This document shows positions 16,300-25,528 of a DNA stretch of 64,000 nucleotides, piece after piece. Origin of the DNA: an archaeon (GTDB lineage: Archaea > Thermoproteota > Nitrososphaeria > Nitrososphaerales > Gagatemarchaeaceae). The stretch covers positions 310,001 to 374,000 of the forward strand of contig JAJYMY010000002.1 of NCBI GenBank assembly GCA_021786575.1, given 5' to 3'. The notes under the pieces are model-generated. The model had not been told where the DNA came from. It worked only from the letters and a program-made list of their open reading frames with translations, and made no database searches. A program made the position numbers and the translations under genes. Within the stretch, counting starts at the first letter, position 1, and each line of letters starts with the position of its first letter.

Positions 16300-17604
16300 T
16301 CAGTGCATATCGGCGGTCCTCGTTTCGTGCACTACCAGTCCTGCCACGATGGAGACTGCGGTGATCCCGAATATAGTGATTGCCACATAATTGGCGGCGC
16401 CAACTGCGCCCCCAAAAGCGGCGATGTAAAGTGGTATGACGAGGGTCGTCAGCGACCCCGTCACCAGAACCGGGATGTTGTAGGCGAGCCCGACCCCTGA
16501 GAACCTATGGCTTGTCGGAAAGGACTCCGCGAAGAGGGCGGGCGCGCTCGCATAGCCAAACGATGAGCTGATCCCGAGGAGGGCGAATCCTAGCACTACC
16601 GGCCCCACTGAAGATGTGTGAAGGAGAGGATAGAACAGTAGGATGGGAATAAGACATGCTACCCCTCCTGCGATGAGGGTGGCCTTTCTCCCAAATCTGT
16701 CCGCGAGGAGCGTGGCCGCAGGAGTTACGACAAGCTCAGGCGTCCTCCCCAACACCAAGAGTTCGGCAGCGAAGGTGACGCCGACCCCCACCTTCGTCAG
16801 ATAGTTCAGAGAGAAGGACTGGAGCATCACGAGGATGATGGACAGGAACCCAGTGGTGGACACCCCCAGGGCAAGTATGGTCCCCCAGTCCTTCTTCGCT
16901 GCGGAGATGACAGGCGCCTTCACCAGTGCGTTCCTGGCCTTCGCCTCCAAGTACAAAATGTCCCTCGTAAATCTGTACCTTACGACGACGCCCACAAGGA
17001 GCGCCGCCGCCCCCCCTATGAAGAGGAGCCTCCACCCGGACCCGAGAAACTCTGCCCGAGGCAGTACAGCCGAGACAGCGTAGAACATACTGAAGGAGAG
17101 CAGGGCACCAGCGGTGCGCGACACAGAAAGGAACCCGGTCCAGAACGACCTCCTATTGGTGTCAGCGGCAGCTTCGGCCACCCAAGTCGCGGACCCAGAC
17201 AGCTCTCCTCCGAATCCGATTCCCTGAAGGACGCGCATGGCCACCACGAGCAGCGGCGCGAGCGCCCCAATAGCCTCATAGCTGGGGACCAGTCCGAGCC
17301 CGAGGGACCCTATACCCATCAGGGAGAGGGTCAGGACAAGCGACGGCTTCCTTCCTCGCCGGTCCCCCAGGTGGCCGAACAATGCGGCGCCAACTGGTTG
17401 GAAGAGCAAGGCGGAGCCGTAGGTCCCGAAGGAGAGAGCGAAGCCTGCCGCGGAGCTAGACGAGGGGAAGAAAACGAATGGCCAGACAAGCGCTGCGCAG
17501 GCACCCGCGAGCGCGAAGTCATAATACTCGGCGACGGTTCCAATGGTGGCGAGGAGCGTGACGCTCTTGACGTGCGAGCCTGGCTCGGGGTCGGTCGCAC
17601 GCAC
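16300..17604 (-). CDS. MFS transporter, metabolite:H+ symporter (MHS) family
   Basis: 434 residues, 12 predicted helices. The start TIGTVAEYYDFALAGACA and loop GHLGDRRGRKPSL between helices 2 and 3 are typical of the MHS family (ProP, ShiA, KgtP, PcaT types), with a second copy LADRFGRKATL in the C-terminal half. These proteins carry organic acids or osmolytes with protons. It converges with the PaaK-like gene, so uptake of an organic acid for that enzyme is plausible but unproven. Start GTG with TATA-like AAAATTATTATC centred 29 nt upstream. Confidence 0.88.
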   Translation of the reverse strand: MRATDPEPGSHVKSVTLLATIGTVAEYYDFALAGACAALVWPFVFFPSSSSAAGFALSFGTYGSALLFQPVGAALFGHLGDRRGRKPSLVLTLSLMGIGSLGLGLVPSYEAIGALAPLLVVAMRVLQGIGFGGELSGSATWVAEAAADTNRRSFWTGFLSVSRTAGALLSFSMFYAVSAVLPRAEFLGSGWRLLFIGGAAALLVGVVVRYRFTRDILYLEAKARNALVKAPVISAAKKDWGTILALGVSTTGFLSIILVMLQSFSLNYLTKVGVGVTFAAELLVLGRTPELVVTPAATLLADRFGRKATLIAGGVACLIPILLFYPLLHTSSVGPVVLGFALLGISSSFGYASAPALFAESFPTSHRFSGVGLAYNIPVLVTGSLTTLVIPLYIAAFGGAVGAANYVAITIFGITAVSIVAGLVVHETRTADMH

Positions 17605-17627
17605 TCAGGACGCAGTCAGCCTTGCTG

Positions 17628-17639
17628 ATAATAATTTTG
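17628..17639 (-). promoter_or_regulatory. TATA box of MFS gene
   Basis: Minus-strand AAAATTATTATC, strongly A/T in a GC-rich gap, centred about 29 nt before the GTG start. Confidence 0.55.
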
Positions 17640-17957
17640 CGCCGCTCGCCGGGCCAGCCTGACTGTCCCACGGCTCCCATCTTACAGCGTCGTGATCAAA
17701 CCCGCCCTTGAACTTTCGATTCTTGGTCCAATGGGACCTCGTAGAGTCCGTTTTCATCGACGCCCAGAAGAGGAGCGGTACCACTCATGCTTCAGGCCCA
17801 CCTTGGCGATACGCGGTCGGCCCTGGCCGAGACCGGGCAGGTCTTCCAGGGGCCCGGTTACCGCTCGGCCAGCGATGACGCGTCTTCCTCGCGAAAAGGT
17901 TGGCGTAAGTCCGGGTCGCTCGGTGTGAGTGGAGGACCATGCGCCCCTGATGTGACC
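17640..17957. other. Intergenic region, no gene seen
   Basis: About 320 bp between the MFS promoter and the end of the GT2 gene. No frame looks coding, and no repeat or tRNA was recognised. It contains the 5' flank of one transcript and the 3' end of another. Confidence 0.5.
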
Positions 17958-18860
17958 CTAAGCAGGCGTCGTGCGCCCGGCTTGATACAGGGGGCTCCGC
18001 ACCACTGATATCATGATCCAGATTATCAGCGCTGTAATGGCCAATATGAGCCCGACCAGGATGGCTCCCATCGAAATTAGCGTTGTGCCGATTATCACCT
18101 TGTGGACGTCTTCGTAGATACGTAGAGCGTTCGATCCTAGATACAACCCGTACAACATGAACGCGAACCCTGGGATACCATAGACGATCAGCGGATGGAG
18201 TATCGATACGTGCTTGATGGTCGCAAAGACGACTTCAACCCCGTGATAGACAGGGTTCCTGCTTGCCCCTTTCTCGTATGACACGTTGATGGGGACCTCG
18301 ACAATCCTTAAGCTTGCCCGGCTTGCTTTAAGAAGGATCTCGGTGCTCGCGCCCATGCCGAGCTCAGTAGGTAAGACCGATGAGATTGCGTCGAGGGCGT
18401 ACGCCCTGAACCCCGACTGTGCGTCTGACACCTTGAGGTCTCCCACACTGTTGGAGAGGCCTGTGATCGCCTTTATCCCCACGGTCCTATACCTCGGCAT
18501 CTTGCGGTCACCGGCCAGAAACCGCGAGCCTATCACTATGTCTGCCTCTCCTTTGAGCAAAGGCTCTATCACTATGGGGATCTCGTCGGGGTCGTGCTGC
18601 CCGTCTCCGTCGAGCGTCACCACGACGCCCGCTCCTATTTCCTTGGCCCTTGTCAAAAGGGTCGAAAGTGCGGCTCCGTAGCCAAGGTTGTGCGAGGTTC
18701 TGATTACTTCGGCTCCCAGAGACTCAGCGATCCTCCCGGTCATGTCGGTGGACCCGTCGTCACAGACTACCACTCGGTTCGAGTGCTCCTTGGCCTTTAC
18801 GATGACCTTCGCTATCGTGCCCTCCTCATTGTGAGCTGGTATGAGCACTGTGACGTCCAT
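17958..18860 (-). CDS. GT2 glycosyltransferase, dolichyl-phosphate sugar synthase-like, with two C-terminal TM helices
   Basis: 300 residues from ATG 18860. N-terminal GT-A domain: VTVLIPAHNEEGTIAKV, CDDGSTD, LDGDGQHDPDEIP (DxD-type metal site) and GSRFLAG. Two hydrophobic segments follow (YGIPGFAFMLYGLYLG, and a longer one ending IIWIMISVV). It should charge a polyprenyl phosphate with a sugar for surface glycan assembly. The start was chosen because GATATATGG on the minus strand is centred 27 nt upstream; longer starts at 18884 (ATG) and 18914 (TTG) exist but would place that TATA box inside the gene. Confidence 0.88.
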   Translation of the reverse strand: MDVTVLIPAHNEEGTIAKVIVKAKEHSNRVVVCDDGSTDMTGRIAESLGAEVIRTSHNLGYGAALSTLLTRAKEIGAGVVVTLDGDGQHDPDEIPIVIEPLLKGEADIVIGSRFLAGDRKMPRYRTVGIKAITGLSNSVGDLKVSDAQSGFRAYALDAISSVLPTELGMGASTEILLKASRASLRIVEVPINVSYEKGASRNPVYHGVEVVFATIKHVSILHPLIVYGIPGFAFMLYGLYLGSNALRIYEDVHKVIIGTTLISMGAILVGLILAITALIIWIMISVVRSPLYQAGRTTPA

Positions 18861-18881
18861 GAAGGGGCGCTCTCCTCTGCC

Positions 18882-18892
18882 CATATATCTCC
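18882..18892 (-). promoter_or_regulatory. TATA box deciding the GT2 start
   Basis: Minus-strand GGAGATATATGG; core centred 27 nt from ATG 18860. Supports the shorter GT2 protein that begins MDVTVLIPAHNEE. Confidence 0.55.
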
Positions 18893-19488
18893 CTTGGCCG
18901 GGAACTGCAGACAAGCGTCACAAGAGGTCCGCTACCAAGGCGGTTGAGTTCCGTCCCCGCTCCTAATCTTGTGCTCGCATTGGAGGTTACACCGAAGGGC
19001 GGCGTACGCGGCAACTGGATGCAAAACGAAGAGCGTTGAATCGTCCAGCAGTATCCCCGACACCGCATTGGGAGGGTAGCTCTACCCCAGATACCTCGCC
19101 CAGATACCAGATGGAAGTCGCGTTCCCAAGCGCCTGTCTGCGACAGCCGAAGAAGCATATGTTGTTCTGCCATCGAAACTGAGTCAATTCCTAAGGCAGC
19201 AGACAACGCGACCTGGTCCAACTGACCTGCGGGCGCGTCCAGAATGCCGCGACTACATACGGCTCAGTGCTCGGCAGAGAACCGCCGGAGGGCATCTGCC
19301 TTCTGAGCTATGCCGCTCACGGTGATTCTTCGCCCCTTCGAACCTCTACAGCCGCGCAAAAGACCCAGCATGTCGGGTGACCCCGAAGGACCACCCTCTT
19401 CGATAACGTTTTTCTGGCGTTCGGGAAGGGTATCTGGAAAGCTGCTTACCATGTTCCAAAGGGGACGTCTCGCGAGGCCGAATTCCAT
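18893..19488. other. Intergenic region with one structured hairpin
   Basis: About 600 bp without a recognisable gene. At 19262-19308 a nested hairpin can form: outer GCTCAG/CTGAGC and inner GGCAGA/TCTGCC around a 16-nt loop. A short stretch near 18925-18945 (minus strand) resembles the D-arm part of a tRNA but no full tRNA can be completed. Nothing else was recognised. Confidence 0.45.
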
Positions 19489-20076
19489 TTGAAAGGTGCA
19501 TCACGCCGCCGAAGGATCGGGACGATTCTCTTCATGGTGCCTATTGTCATAGTAGGAGCCGCCGTGTTCTACGCATTGGTCACCTCTGTGGGTCCGGGCA
19601 CCGGGACCCTCGTGGTGAACGCGTACCTGGAGAACGGGAGCGGTGGGACGTCCGAAATCCGAGTCCAGGCCACTGTGGATGGAAACAGCGTCCTTACTCC
19701 CTACAACGCTACTATGACCCAAGGCCCGTATACTGTCACCTTCCCCCAGGTCAAATGGTACGTCACCCCCCCTGAGCACAGCCTGGTGCTCGAGTCAGGT
19801 AAGACAGCCTACGCCGTAGGGATTTACACGCCGATCAAAGTCGTCATAGGGGTCTCGCAGCAAGGATTCAATGATACCGAGGCCGCAGCCCTCCATTCGG
19901 TCACCCCGGTGGAGTGGGTCAACACCGGGACAACAAGCGTGACGCTGAGCGTAGGGGGGGTCGGGGACTTCGCGCTTGCTCCTGGGCAGGGGTTCACTTG
20001 GGTCTTCCAGACCGCCGGCACATCCACCTTTTCTATAATTGGTACGCAGATTTCAGGGAAGATCACCATCTCGTAG
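19489..20076 (+). CDS. Membrane-anchored extracellular protein with cupredoxin-like C-terminal domain lacking copper ligands
   Basis: 195 residues. The N-terminus has four basic residues (SRRRRIG) then one hydrophobic helix (TILFMVPIVIVGAAVFYALV), so it should be anchored with the rest outside. The last ~65 residues (SVTPVEWVNTGTTSVTLSV ... PGQGFTWVFQTAGTSTFSI) follow the strand order of a cupredoxin, but the usual Cys and C-terminal His ligands are missing. A middle beta-rich domain (GTLVVNAYLENGSGGTSEI) is not recognised. Start TTG. Role unknown; a structural or sensing surface protein is one guess. Confidence 0.65.
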   Translation: MKGASRRRRIGTILFMVPIVIVGAAVFYALVTSVGPGTGTLVVNAYLENGSGGTSEIRVQATVDGNSVLTPYNATMTQGPYTVTFPQVKWYVTPPEHSLVLESGKTAYAVGIYTPIKVVIGVSQQGFNDTEAAALHSVTPVEWVNTGTTSVTLSVGGVGDFALAPGQGFTWVFQTAGTSTFSIIGTQISGKITIS

Positions 20077-20244
20077 ACAGGACTCGGGCCAAGGAGCACC
20101 GACGAAGAGAATGTCTTGGCAAAGAGGTCATTCGATGTCGCTTGCCTCTTCCGCATCAATCATCCATGCTCCCAAACAAGCGCTCCCCAGATGCCCCGGG
20201 GGCTTGCGGCGTACGTGCGGAGGCACCGCCCCATCGTGCGGGGT

Positions 20245-22032
20245 TCAGGACACTTGGAACACCCGGACGTTAGGATTGTAATAGACCAAAGTCACGCCAG
20301 CGGTAGGTTTGTACGTGAACCATGGGAGATACGGGGCTGAGTCGTTGGCCGGCTGCAAGACCTGGCTGAAGAACACATCGTGCTTGGTGACGATGATGTA
20401 GGAGAGGCCGTTGGACCTGGCATAGGAGATAGCCTGGGTCTCGTTCCCCATGTACTCATAGGTGCAGTTATGCCCTATCTGAAGCGCCGAGTACAAGAAA
20501 GTCGGGTCTGTGACCGAAAGAAAAGACGAGGAAGGGGGTGTGTTCTCCTCGAGCCAGGTCATGGTCGCGTTGACCTGTGACTGTACCGTCGCTTGTTTGC
20601 CAGACTCTAGCGCGAGGCTCTGCGTGAACGATGACGCCCATCCAGTAGCAACTATCGGGGTCAGGAAGAGGAGTACGAACATCACGGCGGCGAACTTGTA
20701 GGGGTCGCCTTTCCTCAATCTCGCCTGTTTGCGAGCCCTTGTGCTCGGTATCATCGAGTTCAGCCCGTACCCGGCTAGTATCGTCAAGGGCATTATCGCT
20801 TCGAGCTCGAACCTCCAAGCAGCGTAGTCCTGTGGGGAGGCGATCAGCAAAGCGAAGAACCAGATGGCGAAGGGGAGAATGGCGTAATCCTTGCGCTTGT
20901 ACCCTCTGTACAACGAGAAGGCCAACAACGTAATGGCGGCCAGAAACCCGATGTCATTCCTCACGTCAAATGCAAGGTAGGCTATAGACGGCAGAAAGCT
21001 GAGCGCTTTCGAAAGATAGGTGGTCAGCGGCTGCGGGGCGCCGCTGGTGTAAGAGATGACCAGCGCCAAGTCGAGCTGCCTTCTGAACGCCAGGGCGCCA
21101 AGAGCTCCGGGGATAAGGAATGCGATGGTTGCGACAGCCGTCCCTTTGAATTGCGGGCTCCTCATCATCGCAAGGGCCAACGACAGGATCGCGAATGTAC
21201 CGAAGACAGAGAGAACCGAATAGTGCGAAAAGTATGCGGCTAGGACGACTGGCGCCGAAAGCAGCCAGAGCGAACGGCTGCGGGGGTTCTTGGCGAGGTC
21301 GATGAACGTGACCAAGAGGACGAGCTCGAGCAGAGTCCCGACGAAGTTCGGATAAAGGCCATCCACGAACACCATCTGCGTCCAGATGCTCCCTGACAGG
21401 GAGTAGATCGCCGTGACCAACAACCCGCTTCGCTTGTCGCCAGTGAGACTGAGCGTCGTCGCATACACCAAGGTGGGGGACAGGGTTGCCAGGATGGACA
21501 TCGAGACCTGGGCTGTCTGAATCCCCGTAGAGCCGACGGCTAGGAACGCAGCGGCGGTCTGGTAGTATCCCGCGCCGTAAAGCACTAACCTGGGGATGGA
21601 GGTCAGGGTGCCACTGATCAGCTCGCGAGGGGAGCCCACCAAGGCTATGAAGTCGGGGTTGTAGTCCCGAGGAAAGATCGGATAGGACACGAAATAGAGC
21701 CAAGCGATGGCGCCGATCACCGCCACGCATCCAAGGACGCCTATCGACTCCTTGTCGACCCTAGGCAACCCTGCGACCCTCCGCCTTCGCACGACCGCCA
21801 CCAGGTACATGACGGCTCCGAGGGCGACGAGGAAATAGAGAGAGTAGACGTCCAGCCCCACGAGGGCGATTCCACCAAATCTGAAACCGGTGGTCTCTAT
21901 GACCAAGACCGCCGTGTCGACAGCTAGCCCGTAGCCGAGTGAATGCCCGATCCGGTGGATGAGGTCGTCCCCTCCCTTCCATCTTCCGGCGAGTTCCCCA
22001 ATGCCGTACCCAGGAACAAGAACCGAGGCCAA
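20245..22032 (-). CDS. Large polytopic membrane protein, possible GT-C-type glycosyltransferase
   Basis: 595 residues, about 11-12 hydrophobic helices in the first ~440 residues and a soluble C-terminal domain of ~120 residues containing TMTWLEENTPPSSSFLSVTDP. An early loop with YNPDFIALVGSP and the overall layout resemble GT-C enzymes that use lipid-linked sugars, but no motif proves it. The TTG at 22030-22032 cuts a membrane helix: upstream codons in frame read SPFYAGYILYL before a TAG at 22069-22071, so the N-terminus is probably longer with a non-standard start or has decayed. Neighbouring GT genes support a surface glycan role. Confidence 0.65.
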   Translation of the reverse strand: MASVLVPGYGIGELAGRWKGGDDLIHRIGHSLGYGLAVDTAVLVIETTGFRFGGIALVGLDVYSLYFLVALGAVMYLVAVVRRRRVAGLPRVDKESIGVLGCVAVIGAIAWLYFVSYPIFPRDYNPDFIALVGSPRELISGTLTSIPRLVLYGAGYYQTAAAFLAVGSTGIQTAQVSMSILATLSPTLVYATTLSLTGDKRSGLLVTAIYSLSGSIWTQMVFVDGLYPNFVGTLLELVLLVTFIDLAKNPRSRSLWLLSAPVVLAAYFSHYSVLSVFGTFAILSLALAMMRSPQFKGTAVATIAFLIPGALGALAFRRQLDLALVISYTSGAPQPLTTYLSKALSFLPSIAYLAFDVRNDIGFLAAITLLAFSLYRGYKRKDYAILPFAIWFFALLIASPQDYAAWRFELEAIMPLTILAGYGLNSMIPSTRARKQARLRKGDPYKFAAVMFVLLFLTPIVATGWASSFTQSLALESGKQATVQSQVNATMTWLEENTPPSSSFLSVTDPTFLYSALQIGHNCTYEYMGNETQAISYARSNGLSYIIVTKHDVFFSQVLQPANDSAPYLPWFTYKPTAGVTLVYYNPNVRVFQVS

Positions 22033-22071
22033 GTAGAGGATGTAGCCCGCGTAGAATGGCGAAGCCGTCTA

Positions 22072-22477
22072 GCTCACCTTGAGGCTGGCCCGCCGAGGGG
22101 GTTCAGGGCGCCCTCTCTCAAGTAGCGGCGTCCTGCCCGCGGCACCGATTCCCTTCCCGCCTGCAATCCGGGTGAATTCACCTTCGCTCCTGAGCAGATT
22201 CGCGGCCAGCAATATGCCTGCCATCCTGATGTTGGATGTGTTTTAACCTGATTGGGTGCTGGCTCTAGTGCCCATCTTCCGGGGATCGGTCAAAGGCAAG
22301 CCGGGGACCCCATGTTCCGCATAAAACGGCGAACCTGGCGAACCGCAGCAGCCAGGCGGTCGGCCGGCAGCGGCCAATACCGGCGTTCCTCTCTTCTGGC
22401 CGCTCGATTCGTTCGGTTCTGCCTCCTATTCCTCGAAAGAGCGTAGGGCGGCGCTTTTCTCCTATAGTCTGCGCGAA
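22072..22477. other. Intergenic region upstream of S-layer gene
   Basis: About 400 bp between divergent transcripts. GTGTTTTAACC near 22231-22241 could be a TATA element on either strand. No protein or RNA gene was recognised. Confidence 0.45.
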
Positions 22478-22510
22478 AGTAGACCATTTGTCCACTACGG
22501 TTATATATAG
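22478..22510 (+). promoter_or_regulatory. S-layer gene promoter with upstream dyad
   Basis: TTATATATAG at 22501-22510 is the best TATA box in the window, centred about 32 nt before ATG 22537, so the leader is ~5 nt. Just upstream, AGTAGAC (22478-22484) and GTCCACT (22490-22496) form an imperfect dyad with one mismatch, placed where a BRE or operator would sit. Confidence 0.6.
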
Positions 22511-22536
22511 AATCCTGGCCGCAACCCTGAAAATAA

Positions 22537-25515
22537 ATGTATACGCCTACGAATGCGTATCAAAGAAAATTTAGCTCAGGACTTCTACTCTCACTCCTAG
22601 CGTTTTCGGCTCTACTCATCCTGGTGCCCTTGGTGACGCCGGTGAGCGCCGCGAACGCCTCTCCCCCAACTGTCACACTTAGTCAGAACGTAGTGTCTGG
22701 CTCTGCCTCGGAGGCGATAACGGTGTCGAACCCGAGCAGCAACGCCTACGCTCTCACGGCCTTGACGATCACAGCGCCGTCGGGATGGACATTCTCGACA
22801 GCTAACTACGAAACTTCAGACTATGGCTGCCACTCGACCTCGTCTAGCGTGTCTTGCACGCTTGCGCTCTCGCCGGGGGCATCCGTCACCACATTTGACT
22901 TCTTCAGCATCGCGACAGCCCCCGCTCCGTCTACCGCCAACGCGATAACCGGGACGGTGACGACGACGGTTCAGGACGGCTCTTCGGCCGCGTACTACGC
23001 AGGACCGACCCAGAAGCTGTACTCCGTCGGCGCTTCAGCGGCTCTCGCAATCTCATACGGTGCCACCGACTCTTGCGTGACCGGGACCTACACAGCAGGT
23101 ACGCCCGCATGCAACCCAACGGTGACCCTCACCACAACGAACAACCTCGGCAACGCTGGCGTGCCGATTGAGTGGGCGGTGACGTCCACCTACGGCACAG
23201 TCTCTCCCACAACGGGGGTGACTGCAGCTAGCGCGAACGGAGGTGTCGCAAGCACGACATTCCAGCCGACTGACACGGTAGCCGATGGCCCCTCAGCCAT
23301 AAAGGCGTCAGCCGGGACCAGCACCGCAATCACGCCAGCCCCGAGCAGTATAGCTACAGGACCTGGTGCGCCCTCAGAGGTAACATTCCTCATAAGCGGC
23401 GAATCCAGCAACTACCTCAGCACCCAAGGGACTACCACAAACACCTCGCCAACGACCCACACTACCTTCACCGGTGCTGAACTCGCAGCCGCGAGCGGCA
23501 CCTATTCGATCGCCGACAAGTTCGGCAACTCGATTGCTTTCAACACAGCCAACCTCGTCGTCAGCTCGGTCTCCTTGACCGCCCTCTCGGCAAGCGGCGT
23601 CTTCGACACCACCAACCTCCCCTCAACCGTCAGCTGCACAACGAACGCCGCGTGCATCGCCACGCCATACGGCACCGGCAGCGCGGTCAGCGGGGACCTC
23701 CCGTACAACTACTTCCAGTCCGGCGTCTATGGTTCTGTCGGTCAGTTCAGCGCCACCATAAGCGGAACTTATGGGGCGGGAGCTACCGCCTTTACAATAG
23801 CCGGTAACAGCGGGACAGCGACTACAGGGACCTTCTCAGCGACGTCGCCCACCCCGGCCGTCAGCAACGCCGCTCCAACGGCGGGCTCTTCAATCAGCGT
23901 CTACGCCACGCTCCCTACAGTCCAGCAGGGTGTTCCAGTGAACATCGCCCTGGACTTGCCAGGAACCGGCGCAGTGACGCTGGGTGACGGTGCCTACGTG
24001 GGTACCTTCTCCAACGGACTCCAATACATCACCCTAGACACCAACAGCTCAGGGATGGTCCAAACCTCCTTCAAGGTCGACACGCTGGAAGGCGCCGAAG
24101 TCACGTTCACGATGAACGCGACCGCGCCCACCTACGCCGCGCCGACCCACGACCTAGCCAACGTAACCGGGACAGTACCGCAGGCAACAACAGCAGCAGG
24201 CCCCGCGGCCTCGTTCAAGGTTAACGCCTACTACTACGCGTCAGGGAACCCGCCGGTCTTCAGCGGCCCAGCGACCAACACCGTCTCCTCAGGGACGCTC
24301 TACCTCGACGTAACCCTGGTAGATGCCTACGGGAACGATGTGACGCTCGCCGCGAATGCCAACACGCTCCAGGTGAACCTGGCGGCGTCTACGGGTCTCC
24401 TCTCAGCGACAAACGTCTACATCACTGCAGGCCACTCCACCACAGGGTCGTCCTTCGGTGCGGTAATCTACACCGCTCCGTCGACACTAGGGACCGCCAA
24501 GATCACCGCTACTGGCGTGGTCGCAGGGCAGGCAGTCTCCGGTGAAACGACCATCGGCGTGGTCAGCGCGAATCCAACAATAGGTGTCAGCTCACCGCTT
24601 CCAATGTCCGGCGTGATCTATGCAAATAGCACGCCTGTCGTATTCCACGGCAGCGCGAACGCCTCGATCGGTTATCCGACCACCGGCGTGGCAGCAGCGA
24701 CCATCGCGTCGGTCTGCTACACTGCAGGGACTCTGTCGAGTTGCTCGTCAGAGACGGCGAACCAGGTCACTTGGGCAATCGCGGTCAACATTGGCGCGGG
24801 TCTGCACACCATATCGTTCAACGCCACCGACAGCAATGGGAACACCGCACAGACAGGGACTTACTCGGTGCTCGTCGACACGAGCGCTCCGAGCGTCAAC
24901 TTCGTGACGGTCCCCAACGCTAACATCTCCTCGCCAGCGACGGTAACCGCCACGATCACCGACAGTCTGGGTGACCTCAACTCATCCAGCGTCAGCGCAG
25001 TGGCGACCAACATCCAGACCTCAGCCACGCAGACCCTGTCGGTCAGCGTGTCCGGCACCAATAACGTCGGGCACAGCGTGACGTACGGTGTCACCATCTC
25101 CGGTCTCACGACCGGGAACTGGAGCATCGCACTGAGCGCGGCAGACCTAGCGGGCAACGTGAACAGCAGCCAAACGCTGACCGTCCACGTGACCGTCCCG
25201 TTCGCACAGTCCTTCGTGGTCTCAGGCACCCCACAATCAGCGACGATAGGTTCGTTCTCAGGCATCAGCGCGTCGTACACCAACCTGAACCCGACCGCTC
25301 AGAGCGTCGTGGTCTTCGCCGTCTATAAGAACGGCGCCGGCCAGACGGTGGGCATCGGGACAGGGAGCCTCACAGTCGGGGCAGGTGTGACGCAGTCGGT
25401 GTTCATCGCGGAGCCGGTAGGCCTCGCGAGCGGCACCTACTCTGTGAGCATCTTCGTCTTCACCACGGGTAACCTGCCCGTATCAGTATCTACATCAATC
25501 TCCGTCACCGTCTAA
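22537..25515 (+). CDS. Secreted SlaA-like S-layer protein
   Basis: 992 residues. A Sec signal peptide (GLLLSLLAFSALLILVPLVTPVSA) is followed by a Ser/Thr/Ala/Gly-rich, beta-strand-rich protein with many NxS/T sequons and Ig-like or cadherin-like segments (TISFNATDSNGNTAQTGTYSVLVDTSAPSV split across two strands). There is no C-terminal membrane helix. It ends in a ~100-residue domain (FVVSGTPQSATIGSFSGISA ... SVSTSISVTV) that recurs in the gene at 26451. It has a strong near-leaderless promoter. With the coiled-coil membrane protein 13 bp downstream it fits a SlaA/SlaB two-component S-layer. Confidence 0.82.
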   Translation: MYTPTNAYQRKFSSGLLLSLLAFSALLILVPLVTPVSAANASPPTVTLSQNVVSGSASEAITVSNPSSNAYALTALTITAPSGWTFSTANYETSDYGCHSTSSSVSCTLALSPGASVTTFDFFSIATAPAPSTANAITGTVTTTVQDGSSAAYYAGPTQKLYSVGASAALAISYGATDSCVTGTYTAGTPACNPTVTLTTTNNLGNAGVPIEWAVTSTYGTVSPTTGVTAASANGGVASTTFQPTDTVADGPSAIKASAGTSTAITPAPSSIATGPGAPSEVTFLISGESSNYLSTQGTTTNTSPTTHTTFTGAELAAASGTYSIADKFGNSIAFNTANLVVSSVSLTALSASGVFDTTNLPSTVSCTTNAACIATPYGTGSAVSGDLPYNYFQSGVYGSVGQFSATISGTYGAGATAFTIAGNSGTATTGTFSATSPTPAVSNAAPTAGSSISVYATLPTVQQGVPVNIALDLPGTGAVTLGDGAYVGTFSNGLQYITLDTNSSGMVQTSFKVDTLEGAEVTFTMNATAPTYAAPTHDLANVTGTVPQATTAAGPAASFKVNAYYYASGNPPVFSGPATNTVSSGTLYLDVTLVDAYGNDVTLAANANTLQVNLAASTGLLSATNVYITAGHSTTGSSFGAVIYTAPSTLGTAKITATGVVAGQAVSGETTIGVVSANPTIGVSSPLPMSGVIYANSTPVVFHGSANASIGYPTTGVAAATIASVCYTAGTLSSCSSETANQVTWAIAVNIGAGLHTISFNATDSNGNTAQTGTYSVLVDTSAPSVNFVTVPNANISSPATVTATITDSLGDLNSSSVSAVATNIQTSATQTLSVSVSGTNNVGHSVTYGVTISGLTTGNWSIALSAADLAGNVNSSQTLTVHVTVPFAQSFVVSGTPQSATIGSFSGISASYTNLNPTAQSVVVFAVYKNGAGQTVGIGTGSLTVGAGVTQSVFIAEPVGLASGTYSVSIFVFTTGNLPVSVSTSISVTV

Positions 25516-25528
25516 TCGGGTGGCCACC

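Noticed and set aside
18912-18965. tRNA 5'-half-like sequence on the minus strand (ACTCAACC ... GGTAGCGG ... CTTGTGA)
   Set aside because: No D-stem/anticodon-stem pairing consistent with a tRNA and no T-arm follows; part of it overlaps the region just upstream of the GT2 gene.
20380-21982. Many medium open frames opposite the polytopic membrane protein and other GC-rich genes
   Set aside because: They are antisense shadows with Arg/Gly/Pro-rich sequence, no motifs and no promoters.
22537-25515. CRISPR or DNA repeat array in the Ser/Thr-rich gene
   Set aside because: The repetitiveness is amino-acid composition, not regularly spaced identical DNA repeats; no CRISPR-like array was seen anywhere.
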